Shown piece after piece: positions 17,484-25,641 of a stretch of DNA of 64,000 bases. The position numbers and the translations under genes are program-made. Source of the stretch: CAVXEH01 sp963805305 (GTDB taxonomy: Bacteria; Chloroflexota; Limnocylindria; QHBO01); assembly GCA_963805305.1 (NCBI GenBank), contig CAWDTM010000003.1, positions 620,001 to 684,000 of the forward strand, in the 5' to 3' direction. Position 1 is the first letter of the stretch. Every line of letters begins with the position of its first letter. The notes under the pieces are model-generated. The model saw only the letters and a list, made by a program, of their open reading frames with translations, was not told the origin of the DNA and made no database searches.

Positions 17484-18811
17484 CAGGCGGGGGCCCCGGT
17501 CGTGGTGGCCCGGTCGGCGAGCATGGCGTTCCACCGACCAACCAGGTACCCCTTGAGCTCCTCGAACTCGCGAGCCTGAGCCTCGATGGCCCGCTCGGCG
17601 AGCTCGTTGGAGAGGTCCGACGTGTCGGAGATGAATCCGGCCGTACGCCCGAAGTAGAGGGGGGTCAACGCGGCAAGGAGCCGCTCGGTGTCCACGCCAG
17701 GGCGGTGGAAGGCGACCAGGGCGTCGTAGAGGCAGCGGATCCACAGCTCCGACGGGAAGTGGAAGTCGGCGGGGTCGTCGGGGAGCTCCAGGCTCATGAC
17801 CCGGTCGAGCTGCTCGGGCGCCAGGAAGTCGCCCCAGATCTCCGCGTGCGTCGGTCGCGCGGAGCCGAAGCCGTCGACCAGCTTGGCGTGGTTCACGCTG
17901 ATGGGCTCCGGCGCGACCACCCGCTCGAACCCGTACTCGGGGATCGAGTGGCTGCCCTTGACCCGCAGCCAGCGGTCGGCATACACGCCGGCCAGGGTGA
18001 AGAGGGTGCCAACCACCTGGCGGAACATCGGTCCCAGGTCGGAGGCCGGGTCCTTGGCATCGTGGATCTTGGCACCCAGCCGGGCCTGGCAGACCGCGAA
18101 GCCCTCGTTGATCGCGGAGTGGGTCATCCAGATGTCGATCCCGAAGCGCGCCGTCGCGTCATCGAAGGTCGTCAGCTCCAGGTAGCGGTTGACGAGGTCC
18201 CCGCTGATGGCGAAGTCACCGCCGATGGGCTGTCGGATGCGCGTCCCGTACAGCGCCCGCGTCAGCGGATAGCTGATGTTGTTCGTGATGGTCCCGTCGT
18301 ACTTGTAGCGCGCGTAGAGCGGCGCCACGAAGTCGTAGCCGCCCTTGAGGATCGGCCCCGCGAGCAGCTCGATCCACTCGGGCACGATGGAGCGCAGGTC
18401 CGAATCGACCATGACCATGGCCTTCACCTGCAGCTCGCGCGCCACCTCGAACAGGGCGCGCACCGCGGTGCCCTTGCCGCTGATCCCCTGGTAGGTGAAG
18501 CTCACGCGCTGGAGCTTGTGGCGCGGGCTGACCAGGATCACCTTCTCGATGTAGTCGGGGCTCTCGGTGCTGACCGCGACCCGGGGGGTGTCGTCGGGTG
18601 ATCCGCCGTCGCTGTTGACGAGGACCGGCTTGAGGTCGGGGAAGTACTGGACCATGCCGGCAGTTGCCGCGCGCACGACGTAGCCGATGGTGTCCGCGTT
18701 GCCGAACGAGGGGATGCCCACCATCAGGTCGGCGCTGCCGATACGGCGGACCTCCGCGAGGCCCTTCTCGTCGAGCGCCGAAGGGGGCGGGGCGGTGGGT
18801 TCTGACGTCAG
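17483..18811 (-). CDS. GT78-like glycosyltransferase (mannosylglycerate/glucosylglycerate synthase-like), apparent CTG start
   Basis: 442 residues of GT-A fold. LMVGIPSFGNADTIGYVV opens the nucleotide-binding region, GKGTAVRALFEVA and VMVDSDLRSIVPEWIELL (DxD) follow, then QPIGGDFAIS and FGIDIWMTHSAI. These parallel the GKGDGMNTAL, YDADITSFGPDWI, QPLGGEL and WGIDTLY features of mannosylglycerate synthase (GT78), which makes the solute in one step. No ATG, GTG or TTG lies at a sensible place. A CTG at 18811, seven bases after GAGGAGG, is the best start. Its neighbour is GpgS, so the pair likely makes hexosylglycerates for osmotic or thermal stress. Confidence 0.8.
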   Translation of the reverse strand: MTSEPTAPPPSALDEKGLAEVRRIGSADLMVGIPSFGNADTIGYVVRAATAGMVQYFPDLKPVLVNSDGGSPDDTPRVAVSTESPDYIEKVILVSPRHKLQRVSFTYQGISGKGTAVRALFEVARELQVKAMVMVDSDLRSIVPEWIELLAGPILKGGYDFVAPLYARYKYDGTITNNISYPLTRALYGTRIRQPIGGDFAISGDLVNRYLELTTFDDATARFGIDIWMTHSAINEGFAVCQARLGAKIHDAKDPASDLGPMFRQVVGTLFTLAGVYADRWLRVKGSHSIPEYGFERVVAPEPISVNHAKLVDGFGSARPTHAEIWGDFLAPEQLDRVMSLELPDDPADFHFPSELWIRCLYDALVAFHRPGVDTERLLAALTPLYFGRTAGFISDTSDLSNELAERAIEAQAREFEELKGYLVGRWNAMLADRATTTGAPA

Positions 18812-18912
18812 GGCGGGACCTCCTCGGGAGACTTCCGAGAGCCGTTGCGTGGACGCGAAGCTAGGGTAGCACCGCCCATCGTCCGCCGGTCCGCGAACCG
18901 AGGAGAGCGGGC

Positions 18913-19620
18913 CTACCGGTCGGCGACTCGGCGCACCTTCGGCGGGCGCTGCCCGAAGAGCCGTCCGACCATGCTCGGCTGCTTCTCCGGGTCGATCCCG
19001 ATCTGGAGCCAGTCCTCCGCGGTGGCTCCGTGCCGGTAGCGGCTGTTCACGTGCTTCGCGACGAAGTGGGTGAAGCCGCTCGTGCGCCACGCCCCGAGCC
19101 AGCTGTGGATCGGGAGCCGGACCGCGGGCGAGATCCGCACCCGGACGCTCTCGACGAGCACGGACTCGAGCAGCCGCCGCCGCTCCTGGAGCGGGATGTC
19201 GTGCAGCCGCTCGCCGTCGAGCTCGACGAGGTCCCAGGCAACGAACGCGCGCCGCCGCTCGAGGGACACCGGATCAGGGCCCACCTCGACGCCGCTCTCC
19301 TCTGCCAGGGTCGCGGACCATGCCCGCGCCCCACTTCCCTGGCCCACGAAGGGCATGGCGGTCCAGCATCCGTCGATCAGGGCCTGCTGCGCGTCGATCG
19401 CCTCCCCGATGACGTCGGCGGCCTCCGCGGTCTCCGGCCCCCCCGGAGCACCGTGCTGGTCGGTGAGGGTCACCCGCGTGCCGTCGAACCGGGCCAGCAG
19501 GCGCTCGCCCTTCCAGCACGGCTCGATGATCCAGTCCACGCTCGAGATGACGGTGTCCTGGACCGTCGCGAACTGGGGCTGGTCGGTGTTGGCCTCGGCG
19601 GTCGGCGGTTCGGGCGGCAT
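18913..19620 (-). CDS. Degenerate ATP-dependent DNA ligase-like protein (catalytic lysine lost)
   Basis: 235 residues with the layout of a ligase adenylation domain. Motif I, normally E-P-K-x-D-G-x-R, here reads EPCWKGER (33-40), so the nucleophilic lysine is Cys35 and the aspartate is Lys37. Motif III is well kept (FVAWDLVELDGERLHDIPLQ). Motif IV is THFVAK in place of EGxVxK, and the lysines of motif V are gone (DWLQIG). The protein cannot be a normal adenylating ligase. It may bind nucleotides or DNA ends as a non-catalytic factor (inference). It is divergent from marR, with TACCCT nine bases before the ATG as a possible -10. Confidence 0.72.
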   Translation of the reverse strand: MPPEPPTAEANTDQPQFATVQDTVISSVDWIIEPCWKGERLLARFDGTRVTLTDQHGAPGGPETAEAADVIGEAIDAQQALIDGCWTAMPFVGQGSGARAWSATLAEESGVEVGPDPVSLERRRAFVAWDLVELDGERLHDIPLQERRRLLESVLVESVRVRISPAVRLPIHSWLGAWRTSGFTHFVAKHVNSRYRHGATAEDWLQIGIDPEKQPSMVGRLFGQRPPKVRRVADR

Positions 19621-19690
19621 CGGTTGCCAAGGGTACCCGCCTCCGGGGTGGAACGTTCATCATGTCGAGCACCCGGCGTCGGGAGCTGGT

Positions 19691-19719
19691 TACCAGGTGG
19701 CAACCAAAACTGGTATGAT
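19691..19719 (+). promoter_or_regulatory. marR promoter with overlapping operator-like inverted repeat
   Basis: An extended -10, TGGTATGAT (TATGAT at 19714-19719), ends six bases before the GTG start of marR, implying a leaderless transcript. TACCAG (19691-19696) and CTGGTA (19710-19715) form an inverted repeat across the promoter, and GTGGCAACCA occurs twice (19697-19706, 19726-19735), 29 bases apart. This is the usual place for an autorepressing MarR operator. Confidence 0.6.
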
Positions 19720-19725
19720 CACCGT

Positions 19726-20160
19726 GTGGCAACCAACGCGACCTCCCGGGCCCTCGAGCGTCTCGTCTTCGCCGGGGTCGCGCTCACCAGCCGCGCGCTC
19801 GCCGAGGCGACCCCCGGGCTCGAGCTGACGGTGCCCCAGTGGCGAGCGCTCGTCGTGCTCGGGGAGTCTTCGGATGGCGCCCGGGTCAGCGAGGTCGCCA
19901 CCCGGGTCGGCGGATCCCTGCCGGGAACCAGCCGGCTGCTGCGGAGGCTCGAACGGCGGGGCCTCGTCAGTGCCCGCCAGGACGAGCGCGACCACCGGGC
20001 GACCCGCGTTCGGCTCACGCCGGAGGGGCGCGAGGTGCGCCACGCCATCGTCGAGTACCGACGGCGGGCGATCCGCAAGGTGGCGCGGGCCGCCACGCCC
20101 TCGCTGGAGCTGACCGCGGAGCTCGAGCGCCTCGCCTCCGCCATCGGGGAGGTGCTGTGA
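19726..20160 (+). CDS. MarR-family transcriptional regulator
   Basis: 144 residues with the MarR winged helix: LTVPQWRALVVLGE, SEVATRVGGSLPGTSRLLRR (recognition region), RGLVSARQDERDHRATRVRL (the wing with D-x-R-D-x-R) and LTPEGREV. The GTG start at 19726 is used because the -10 box ends only six bases upstream. Its stop overlaps the GTG start of the ClC transporter (GTGA), so it probably regulates an operon made of itself and that transporter. The ligand is unknown. Confidence 0.93.
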   Translation: MATNATSRALERLVFAGVALTSRALAEATPGLELTVPQWRALVVLGESSDGARVSEVATRVGGSLPGTSRLLRRLERRGLVSARQDERDHRATRVRLTPEGREVRHAIVEYRRRAIRKVARAATPSLELTAELERLASAIGEVL

Positions 20161-22259
20161 CCGCGCACCTGGCGCCCGTCGATCGACTCCGCCGGCGGAT
20201 CCGGGCGACTCCCTACCTGCGCAAGTGGGTCCTTCTCGGAGGGCTCATCGGCGTCATCTCCGGACTGGGTGCGGCCGTCTTCTTCCGTGCCCTCGAACTG
20301 TGCACGCATCTCTTCCTGGGCGTCATCGCGGGCTACACCCCGGCGACCCCGATCGGCGAGGGCGGCAACCCCATCGCAGACGCCACGCGGCCCTTCCTCA
20401 TCCCGGTCGTCGTGGCGCTGGGCGGCCTGCTGGCCGGGATCATCGTCTTCCGCCTGGCACCCGAGGCCGAGGGCCACGGGACCGATGCCGCCATCGCCGC
20501 CTTCCATCACGGGGCACGCCGGATCCGGAGCCGGATCCCGCTCGTCAAGCTGGTCGCCTCGGCGCTGACCATCGGCTCGGGGGGATCGGGCGGACGCGAG
20601 GGCCCCACCGCCCAGATCGGTGCCGGGTTCGGCTCGTTCCTGGCACGCTACCTTGACCTCGATGCGCGCGACGCGCGGATCGCCGTCGCCTCGGGCATGG
20701 CGGCCGGCATCGGCGCCATCTTCCGGGCCCCGCTGGGCGGCGCGGTGCTGGGCGCCGAGATCCCGTACCGCGAGGACGTCGAGTCGGAGGCGCTGGTGCC
20801 CTCCTTCGTGGCATCGGTCGTCGCCTTCTCGATCTTCGGGATCATCATCGGCTTCGCGCCGATCTTCGGCAGGCAGGCCGGCGCGGAGTTCACGAACCCC
20901 ACCCAGCTCCTGTACTACGCGGTCATCGGCCTGGTGGCAGGGCTGGTCGGACGGCTCTACGTCAGCGGTTTCTACGGTGCCGTCGACCGGTTCAGCAAGC
21001 TGCGCGTCCCGCGCGAGGTGCGTCCGGCCATCGCCGGCTTCGCGGTCGGCTGCCTGGGGATCGTGGTGCCCGGGGCGCTGGGCACCGGCTACGGCTGGGT
21101 CCAGGCCGGTCTCAACCGCGAGACGCTCCTCTCCCTGCCGATCGCCATGGTGGTGGTGCTGCCCTTCGCCAAGATCCTCGCAACGGGCCTCTCGGTGGGC
21201 TCGGGCGGCTCGGGCGGCATCTTCGGGCCGGGCATGGTGATCGGCGCCCTGCTGGGCGCAACGGTGTGGCGGATCCTGGACGCGATGCCCTTCATGCCCG
21301 CCGTGCCCCACGACCCGGCGCCGTTCGTGATCGTTGCGATGATGGCGCTCTTCGGGAGCGTGGCCCACGCCCCCCTGGCGGTGATGCTCATGGTCGCGGA
21401 GATGACCGACAACCTCTCGATGCTGGCGCCCGCCATGATCGCGGTCGGGATCGCGACACTGATCGTCGGCGACAAGACCATCTACCGCAGCCAGCTGCGG
21501 AGCCGCGAGCAGTCGCCCGCCCACCGCTTCCGGTTCGCGATGCCGCTCATGTCCTCGATCCCCGCCGGCGACGCGGCGCGGCGCCCGCGCCTGGCCCTCG
21601 CCGCCGAGCTGCCGATCCGCGAGGCGCGGGAGCGCATCGACGAGTCCGACCTGCCGGGTGCGCCGGTCATCGAGCGCGACGGCTCGGTCCGCGGGGTCGT
21701 GAGCCGTGAGGCGGTGCTCGCGGCGAACCCGGACGCCACCGTGGGGTCCGTGACCGACCAGCACGGCCCGGTCATCACCGCCGACGATGGGTTGGACGAC
21801 GCCCTGGGCTACCTCGCCGACCACCGGGCCGCGTGGGCACCGGTCGTCACCGACGGCAAGCTGGTGGGGATCCTCTCGGCCCGCGACGCGATGGCCGCCT
21901 ACCGCCGTGCGCTGGCCGGCAACGTCCGACAGGTGCGCGGGCTGGGAGCCGATGGCGTCCTCCTGGCGGCCGATCTCGGCGAGCACTCACCGCTCGCCGG
22001 CAAGACGGTGGCGAGCGTCGCCTGGCCGCGCCAGGTGGTCCTCGTCGCGGTCCAGCGCGGCGAGGAGGTGATCGTCCCGCGCGGACCAGTGGAGCTGCGG
22101 ATCGGCGACCACGTCACGCTCTTCGCCGCTCCCGGCGCGGAGCAGACGGCGCGCGACCTGCTGGGTGCCGAGAGCCCGCCCGAGCAGTTTGCCGACGTGG
22201 GACCGGCGGAGCCGCCCGCAGACGGGGCATGGCGGGCGCCGGATGATCCCGCGAGCTAG
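20157..22259 (+). CDS. ClC-family chloride channel/exchanger with CBS and RCK_C-like domains
   Basis: 700 residues. The membrane half has the ClC signatures GSGGSGGREGPTAQIG (containing the gating glutamate) and GSGGSGGIFGPGMVIG, and IPYRED shows an intracellular glutamate like the proton glutamate of ClC antiporters. After about residue 450 come a CBS pair (PIREARERIDESDLPGAPVI and AWAPVVTDGKLVGILSARDA) and a last domain resembling RCK_C/TrkA_C (LAGKTVASVAWPRQVVLVAV, RIGDHVTLFA). It probably moves chloride or another anion under nucleotide control. Coupled to marR. The stop shares CTAG with the convergent helicase stop. Confidence 0.93.
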   Translation: MTAHLAPVDRLRRRIRATPYLRKWVLLGGLIGVISGLGAAVFFRALELCTHLFLGVIAGYTPATPIGEGGNPIADATRPFLIPVVVALGGLLAGIIVFRLAPEAEGHGTDAAIAAFHHGARRIRSRIPLVKLVASALTIGSGGSGGREGPTAQIGAGFGSFLARYLDLDARDARIAVASGMAAGIGAIFRAPLGGAVLGAEIPYREDVESEALVPSFVASVVAFSIFGIIIGFAPIFGRQAGAEFTNPTQLLYYAVIGLVAGLVGRLYVSGFYGAVDRFSKLRVPREVRPAIAGFAVGCLGIVVPGALGTGYGWVQAGLNRETLLSLPIAMVVVLPFAKILATGLSVGSGGSGGIFGPGMVIGALLGATVWRILDAMPFMPAVPHDPAPFVIVAMMALFGSVAHAPLAVMLMVAEMTDNLSMLAPAMIAVGIATLIVGDKTIYRSQLRSREQSPAHRFRFAMPLMSSIPAGDAARRPRLALAAELPIREARERIDESDLPGAPVIERDGSVRGVVSREAVLAANPDATVGSVTDQHGPVITADDGLDDALGYLADHRAAWAPVVTDGKLVGILSARDAMAAYRRALAGNVRQVRGLGADGVLLAADLGEHSPLAGKTVASVAWPRQVVLVAVQRGEEVIVPRGPVELRIGDHVTLFAAPGAEQTARDLLGAESPPEQFADVGPAEPPADGAWRAPDDPAS

Positions 22260-23545
22260 GCGGTGCCGTACAGGCTGAGCGCGCCCTCTTCGACCGGCGC
22301 GTTGACCTGGGAGCGGATGGCGTCCCAGGCGTCGAGGTCCCACTCTCCGACGAACGTGATTGCGGTCCCCTCCTTGCCGGCCCGGCCCGTGCGCCCGATG
22401 CGGTGCACGTACGTGTCGGTGTCCTCGGGGATGTCGTAGTTCACGACGTAGGGCAGGTCCGTGATGTCCAGCCCTCGGCTGGCGACGTTGGTCGCGACGA
22501 GGAAGCGCGTCTTGCCCGCCTTGAAATCGGCGAGGGTGCGGTCGCGCTCACGCTGCGAGAGCCCGCCGTGCAGGGCGGCGACGTTGCGGCCGCGGCGCTT
22601 GAGCGTGGCGGCGAGCCGGTCGACGCCTATCTGGGTGTGCCGGAACACGAGGAGCCGATCGAACCCGAAGTCATCGGTCAGCTCCAGGAGCGCCCGGACC
22701 TTGTCCTGCTCGGCCACGAAGTAGACCAGCTGGCGGACCGTCTCCACGGTCTTGTACTCGGCGCGAACGGCGATCTGCGTGGGATTGCGCCGCATGAAGC
22801 GGTCGCAGATGCGCAGGATCGCGTAGGGCATGGTGGCGCTGAAGAGGGCGGTCTGCCGCTGCCGCGGGCAGCGGGACAGGATGGTCTCGACGTCGACGAT
22901 GAAGCCCATGTCGAGCATCCGGTCGGCCTCGTCGAGAATCACCGTCTCGACCCGGTCCAGCCGCAGCTCGCCACGCCGGATCAGATCCAGCACCCGGCCG
23001 GGTGTGCCAACCACGACCTGCGCGCCGCGCTGCAGCGCCGTGATCTGGCGATCCATGCTCGAGCCGCCGTAGATGGCGACCGTGCGCACGTTGCGGAACA
23101 TTCCGATGCTGGCGATCTCGTCGGTCACCTGGACGCACAGCTCGCGGGTGGGTGTCAGCACCAGCGCCTGGACGTGGCCGGCAGCCGGGTCGACCTTTTC
23201 GACCAGCGGGATGCCGAAGGCGGCCGTTTTCCCGGTGCCGGTCTGCGCCTGGCCGATGAGGTCCTCACCGGCGCGCAGCGGCGGGATGGCGCGCGACTGG
23301 ACCTCGGTGGGGATGACGTAGCCCATGCGCTCGAGCGCGCGGGCTATGGTCACCGGGACTTCGATCTCACCGAAGCGGTGGGCGCGAGCCTGCGCCAGCG
23401 CGGCCTGAACGAGATCGCTCTCAGCGCCGTCGTTCTCGGGGTTGTGGGAGGCTGCCGGTCTCGGGGTCGTGGCAGGTCGCGGGCGGGGAGTGCCGCGGCG
23501 GGGGCGGCCGCTCGTGCGGGCCGCCGGGGTGTTGGTCTCTGGCAA
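22256..23545 (-). CDS. DEAD-box RNA helicase, TTG start
   Basis: 429 residues with all core motifs: Q motif region ALERMGYVIPTEVQSRAIPP, Walker A AQTGTGKTAAF, PTRELC, TPGRVLD, DEAD (ILDEADRMLDMGF), SAT (LFSATMP), and the second RecA domain ATNVASRGLDI and YVHRIGRTGRAG. The N-terminus of about 40 residues is Pro/Arg/Thr-rich and disordered. No ATG fits; a TTG at 23545 lies five bases after a GGAG. Likely role: unwinding structured RNA in ribosome assembly or mRNA decay. Convergent with clC. Confidence 0.93.
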   Translation of the reverse strand: MPETNTPAARTSGRPRRGTPRPRPATTPRPAASHNPENDGAESDLVQAALAQARAHRFGEIEVPVTIARALERMGYVIPTEVQSRAIPPLRAGEDLIGQAQTGTGKTAAFGIPLVEKVDPAAGHVQALVLTPTRELCVQVTDEIASIGMFRNVRTVAIYGGSSMDRQITALQRGAQVVVGTPGRVLDLIRRGELRLDRVETVILDEADRMLDMGFIVDVETILSRCPRQRQTALFSATMPYAILRICDRFMRRNPTQIAVRAEYKTVETVRQLVYFVAEQDKVRALLELTDDFGFDRLLVFRHTQIGVDRLAATLKRRGRNVAALHGGLSQRERDRTLADFKAGKTRFLVATNVASRGLDITDLPYVVNYDIPEDTDTYVHRIGRTGRAGKEGTAITFVGEWDLDAWDAIRSQVNAPVEEGALSLYGTA

Positions 23546-23675
23546 ACGGTTCTCCGATGTGCGATATGTGCGGGGCGGCGATCGGCCGGAGGGCGCGTGC
23601 TTTCTATGACGCGCGGTCGCTCCGGGGCGCCTCCGCTCCCGCACAGCGTACCACGACCCGCGCGAGCGGCCCGCG

Positions 23676-24734
23676 TCAGCCGCCGGCCGGTCCCGCTGCG
23701 ATACCCGATCCCGCGGATGCCTGGTCTCCGCCCGAACCGGCGGTCGGGCGGTCCGCATAGCCGTCCGGGTGAGCGAGCGACCAGGCCCAGGCGTCGGTGA
23801 GCATCTGCTCCAGGCTCGAGGACCGCGGGGACCAGCCCAGCTCGCGCCGGGCACGTCGCGAGCTCGCGACGAGGACGGGCGGGTCCCCCGTTCGGCGCTT
23901 GAGCGCCCGGGCGGGGATGGCGCGTCCGGTGACCTTGCGGGCCGCCTCGACCACCTCGCGGACGCTGAATCCGGCCGCGGAGCCGAGGTTGTAGATCTCG
24001 AGGCTGGGGTCTCCCTCCCCGGTCGCCTCCAGCGCGAGCAGGTGCCCATTGGCGAGATCGCGTACGTGGACGTAGTCGCGGATGCAGGTGCCGTCCGGTG
24101 TTGGGTAGTCCTGCCCGTAAATCTGCACGTGGGTCGCCTGGCCCGCTGCCACGCGGAGGACCAGCGGGACGAGGTGCGTCTCGGGCTCGTGGTCCTCGCC
24201 GTTGCGCTCGGTTGCCCCCGCCACGTTGAAGTAGCGGAGGCTGATGGCGCGGAAGCCGTGGGAGGCCGCAAACCAGCGCATGGCGCCCTCGAAGGCGAGC
24301 TTCGTGGCGCCATACGGATTGATGGGCTCGGTGCGGTCGGCCTCCGCGATCGGGACCCTGCGCGGCTCTCCGTAGACCGCTGCGGTGGACGAGAAGACGA
24401 GGCGGTTGACGCCGGACGCCTGCATGGCGTCGAGCAGGGCGACACCGCCGCCCACGTTGTTGCGGTAGTAGAGGCCGGGATCGCCCATGCTCTCCCCGAC
24501 CAGCGACTTCGCGGCGCAGTGGAGCACGGCATCGATGCGTGCGTCGCGCAGCACCGCGCCGAGGTGGCGGGCGTCCTCCATCTCGCCGACGACGAGGTCT
24601 GCCCCGGCGATCACCGCATCCCGGTGTCCCGTCGACAGGTTGTCGTAGACGGTCACCGCGTGACCGTCCTCGACGAGCCTCTCGACCGTCGTGGATCCGA
24701 CGAAGCCGGCCCCGCCGACGACCAGGATCCGCAA
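23676..24734 (-). CDS. galE: UDP-glucose 4-epimerase
   Basis: 352-residue SDR. The NAD-binding MRILVVGGAGFVGS, HCAAKSLVGES, catalytic SSTAAVYGEP and Y-x3-K in NPYGATK, and RYFNVAGA are all present, typical of GalE, which interconverts UDP-glucose and UDP-galactose. The start codon is TTG (24734) behind a strong GGAGAGGGAGG ribosome site. About 25 Gly/Ala/Ser-rich residues extend the C-terminus. It lies downstream of the DeoC-like gene on the same strand, 21 bases away. Confidence 0.93.
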   Translation of the reverse strand: MRILVVGGAGFVGSTTVERLVEDGHAVTVYDNLSTGHRDAVIAGADLVVGEMEDARHLGAVLRDARIDAVLHCAAKSLVGESMGDPGLYYRNNVGGGVALLDAMQASGVNRLVFSSTAAVYGEPRRVPIAEADRTEPINPYGATKLAFEGAMRWFAASHGFRAISLRYFNVAGATERNGEDHEPETHLVPLVLRVAAGQATHVQIYGQDYPTPDGTCIRDYVHVRDLANGHLLALEATGEGDPSLEIYNLGSAAGFSVREVVEAARKVTGRAIPARALKRRTGDPPVLVASSRRARRELGWSPRSSSLEQMLTDAWAWSLAHPDGYADRPTAGSGGDQASAGSGIAAGPAGG

Positions 24735-24755
24735 TCCGCGCCTCCCTCTCCGATG

Positions 24756-25469
24756 CTAGTTCCGCGCGGCGCCGGCAGCGGCCGGCCCGGCGTTGAGCCC
24801 CTGGGCGATCTCGTCGATGAATCCGCCGGTCAGGACGGTCGCGATCCGCGACGCGCCGGCCTCGGCGGCGGCCAGTGCATCCGCCACGCTCCGGAAGCGC
24901 CCCGACGCGGTGACCTGGACGCGGGGCCCCACGCTGTCGCGCAGGACGGCGGTGAGGCCAATCGCGTGCTTTGCGGTGGAACCCCCGTTCGAGGTCGCCA
25001 CCTGGTCGACGCCGGCTCGCTCCGCGAGGCGGCACGCCTTGCGCACCAACTCGTCCGGGAGCGCCTCGGCCTCGATGATGACCGTGGCCATCGCGAGAGC
25101 CGAATGTGCCATGTCCACGACGGCAAGCATGTCGTTGTAGACCGTCTCGTCCTCGCCGGAGACGAGCGCGCCGCCATTCAGGACGAATGCGATCTGGTTT
25201 GCTCCCTGCTCGAGCGCCTTGCTGGCCTCGAATGCCTTCACCGACAGGAGCTCACCACCGTGGCCGTAGCCGACGATGGTGCTCAGGCGGACCCGCGATC
25301 GCCCGAGCTTGCGTCGGGCCGCCTTCACGAGCCAGGGGCTGACCGTCAGGCACGCCACGAGGTCGTGATCCAACACCAGCGCCACCGCGTCGTCGAGCTC
25401 GCGCAACGACGCATTCGGGGTGGTCATCAGGTGTTCGAGGCGCACGGCCCGTCGACCGATGGCGGTCAT
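24756..25469 (-). CDS. DeoC-fold protein lacking the aldolase catalytic residues
   Basis: 237 residues that align along the whole DeoC (deoxyribose-phosphate aldolase) family: IAFVLNGGALVSG, TVIIEAEALPDELVRKA, VATSNGGST, GPRVQVTASGRFRSV, AGASRIAT. All three catalytic positions are replaced. The Asp of the VDMVIN-type strand is Ala94, the Schiff-base Lys of VKTSTG is Ala158, and the proton-relay Lys of VKASGG is Thr187. It cannot be a normal class I aldolase and should be called a DeoC-like pseudoenzyme. The ATG at 25469 has a distant ribosome site, so the start is uncertain by a few codons. Confidence 0.8.
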   Translation of the reverse strand: MTAIGRRAVRLEHLMTTPNASLRELDDAVALVLDHDLVACLTVSPWLVKAARRKLGRSRVRLSTIVGYGHGGELLSVKAFEASKALEQGANQIAFVLNGGALVSGEDETVYNDMLAVVDMAHSALAMATVIIEAEALPDELVRKACRLAERAGVDQVATSNGGSTAKHAIGLTAVLRDSVGPRVQVTASGRFRSVADALAAAEAGASRIATVLTGGFIDEIAQGLNAGPAAAGAARN

Positions 25470-25641
25470 CGCTGAGGCAGGGACCCTCCGCTCGAGAACC
25501 AGCGCGGGCTTCGGTGGCCCGGACCGCCGATTGTAGCCAGCCTTCCCCTCGGTGTCAGCCACGTGAGCCGCCGCAGGCCCGCCGGATCCGGCGATCGGTG
25601 TGGCTCGGCGGTGACGGGACGCACCACGGAACGGGTCGGGC

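Noticed and set aside
19719..21986. 755-residue minus-strand frame across marR and clC
   Set aside because: Antisense to two well-supported genes; composition is that of a reversed GC-rich coding strand.
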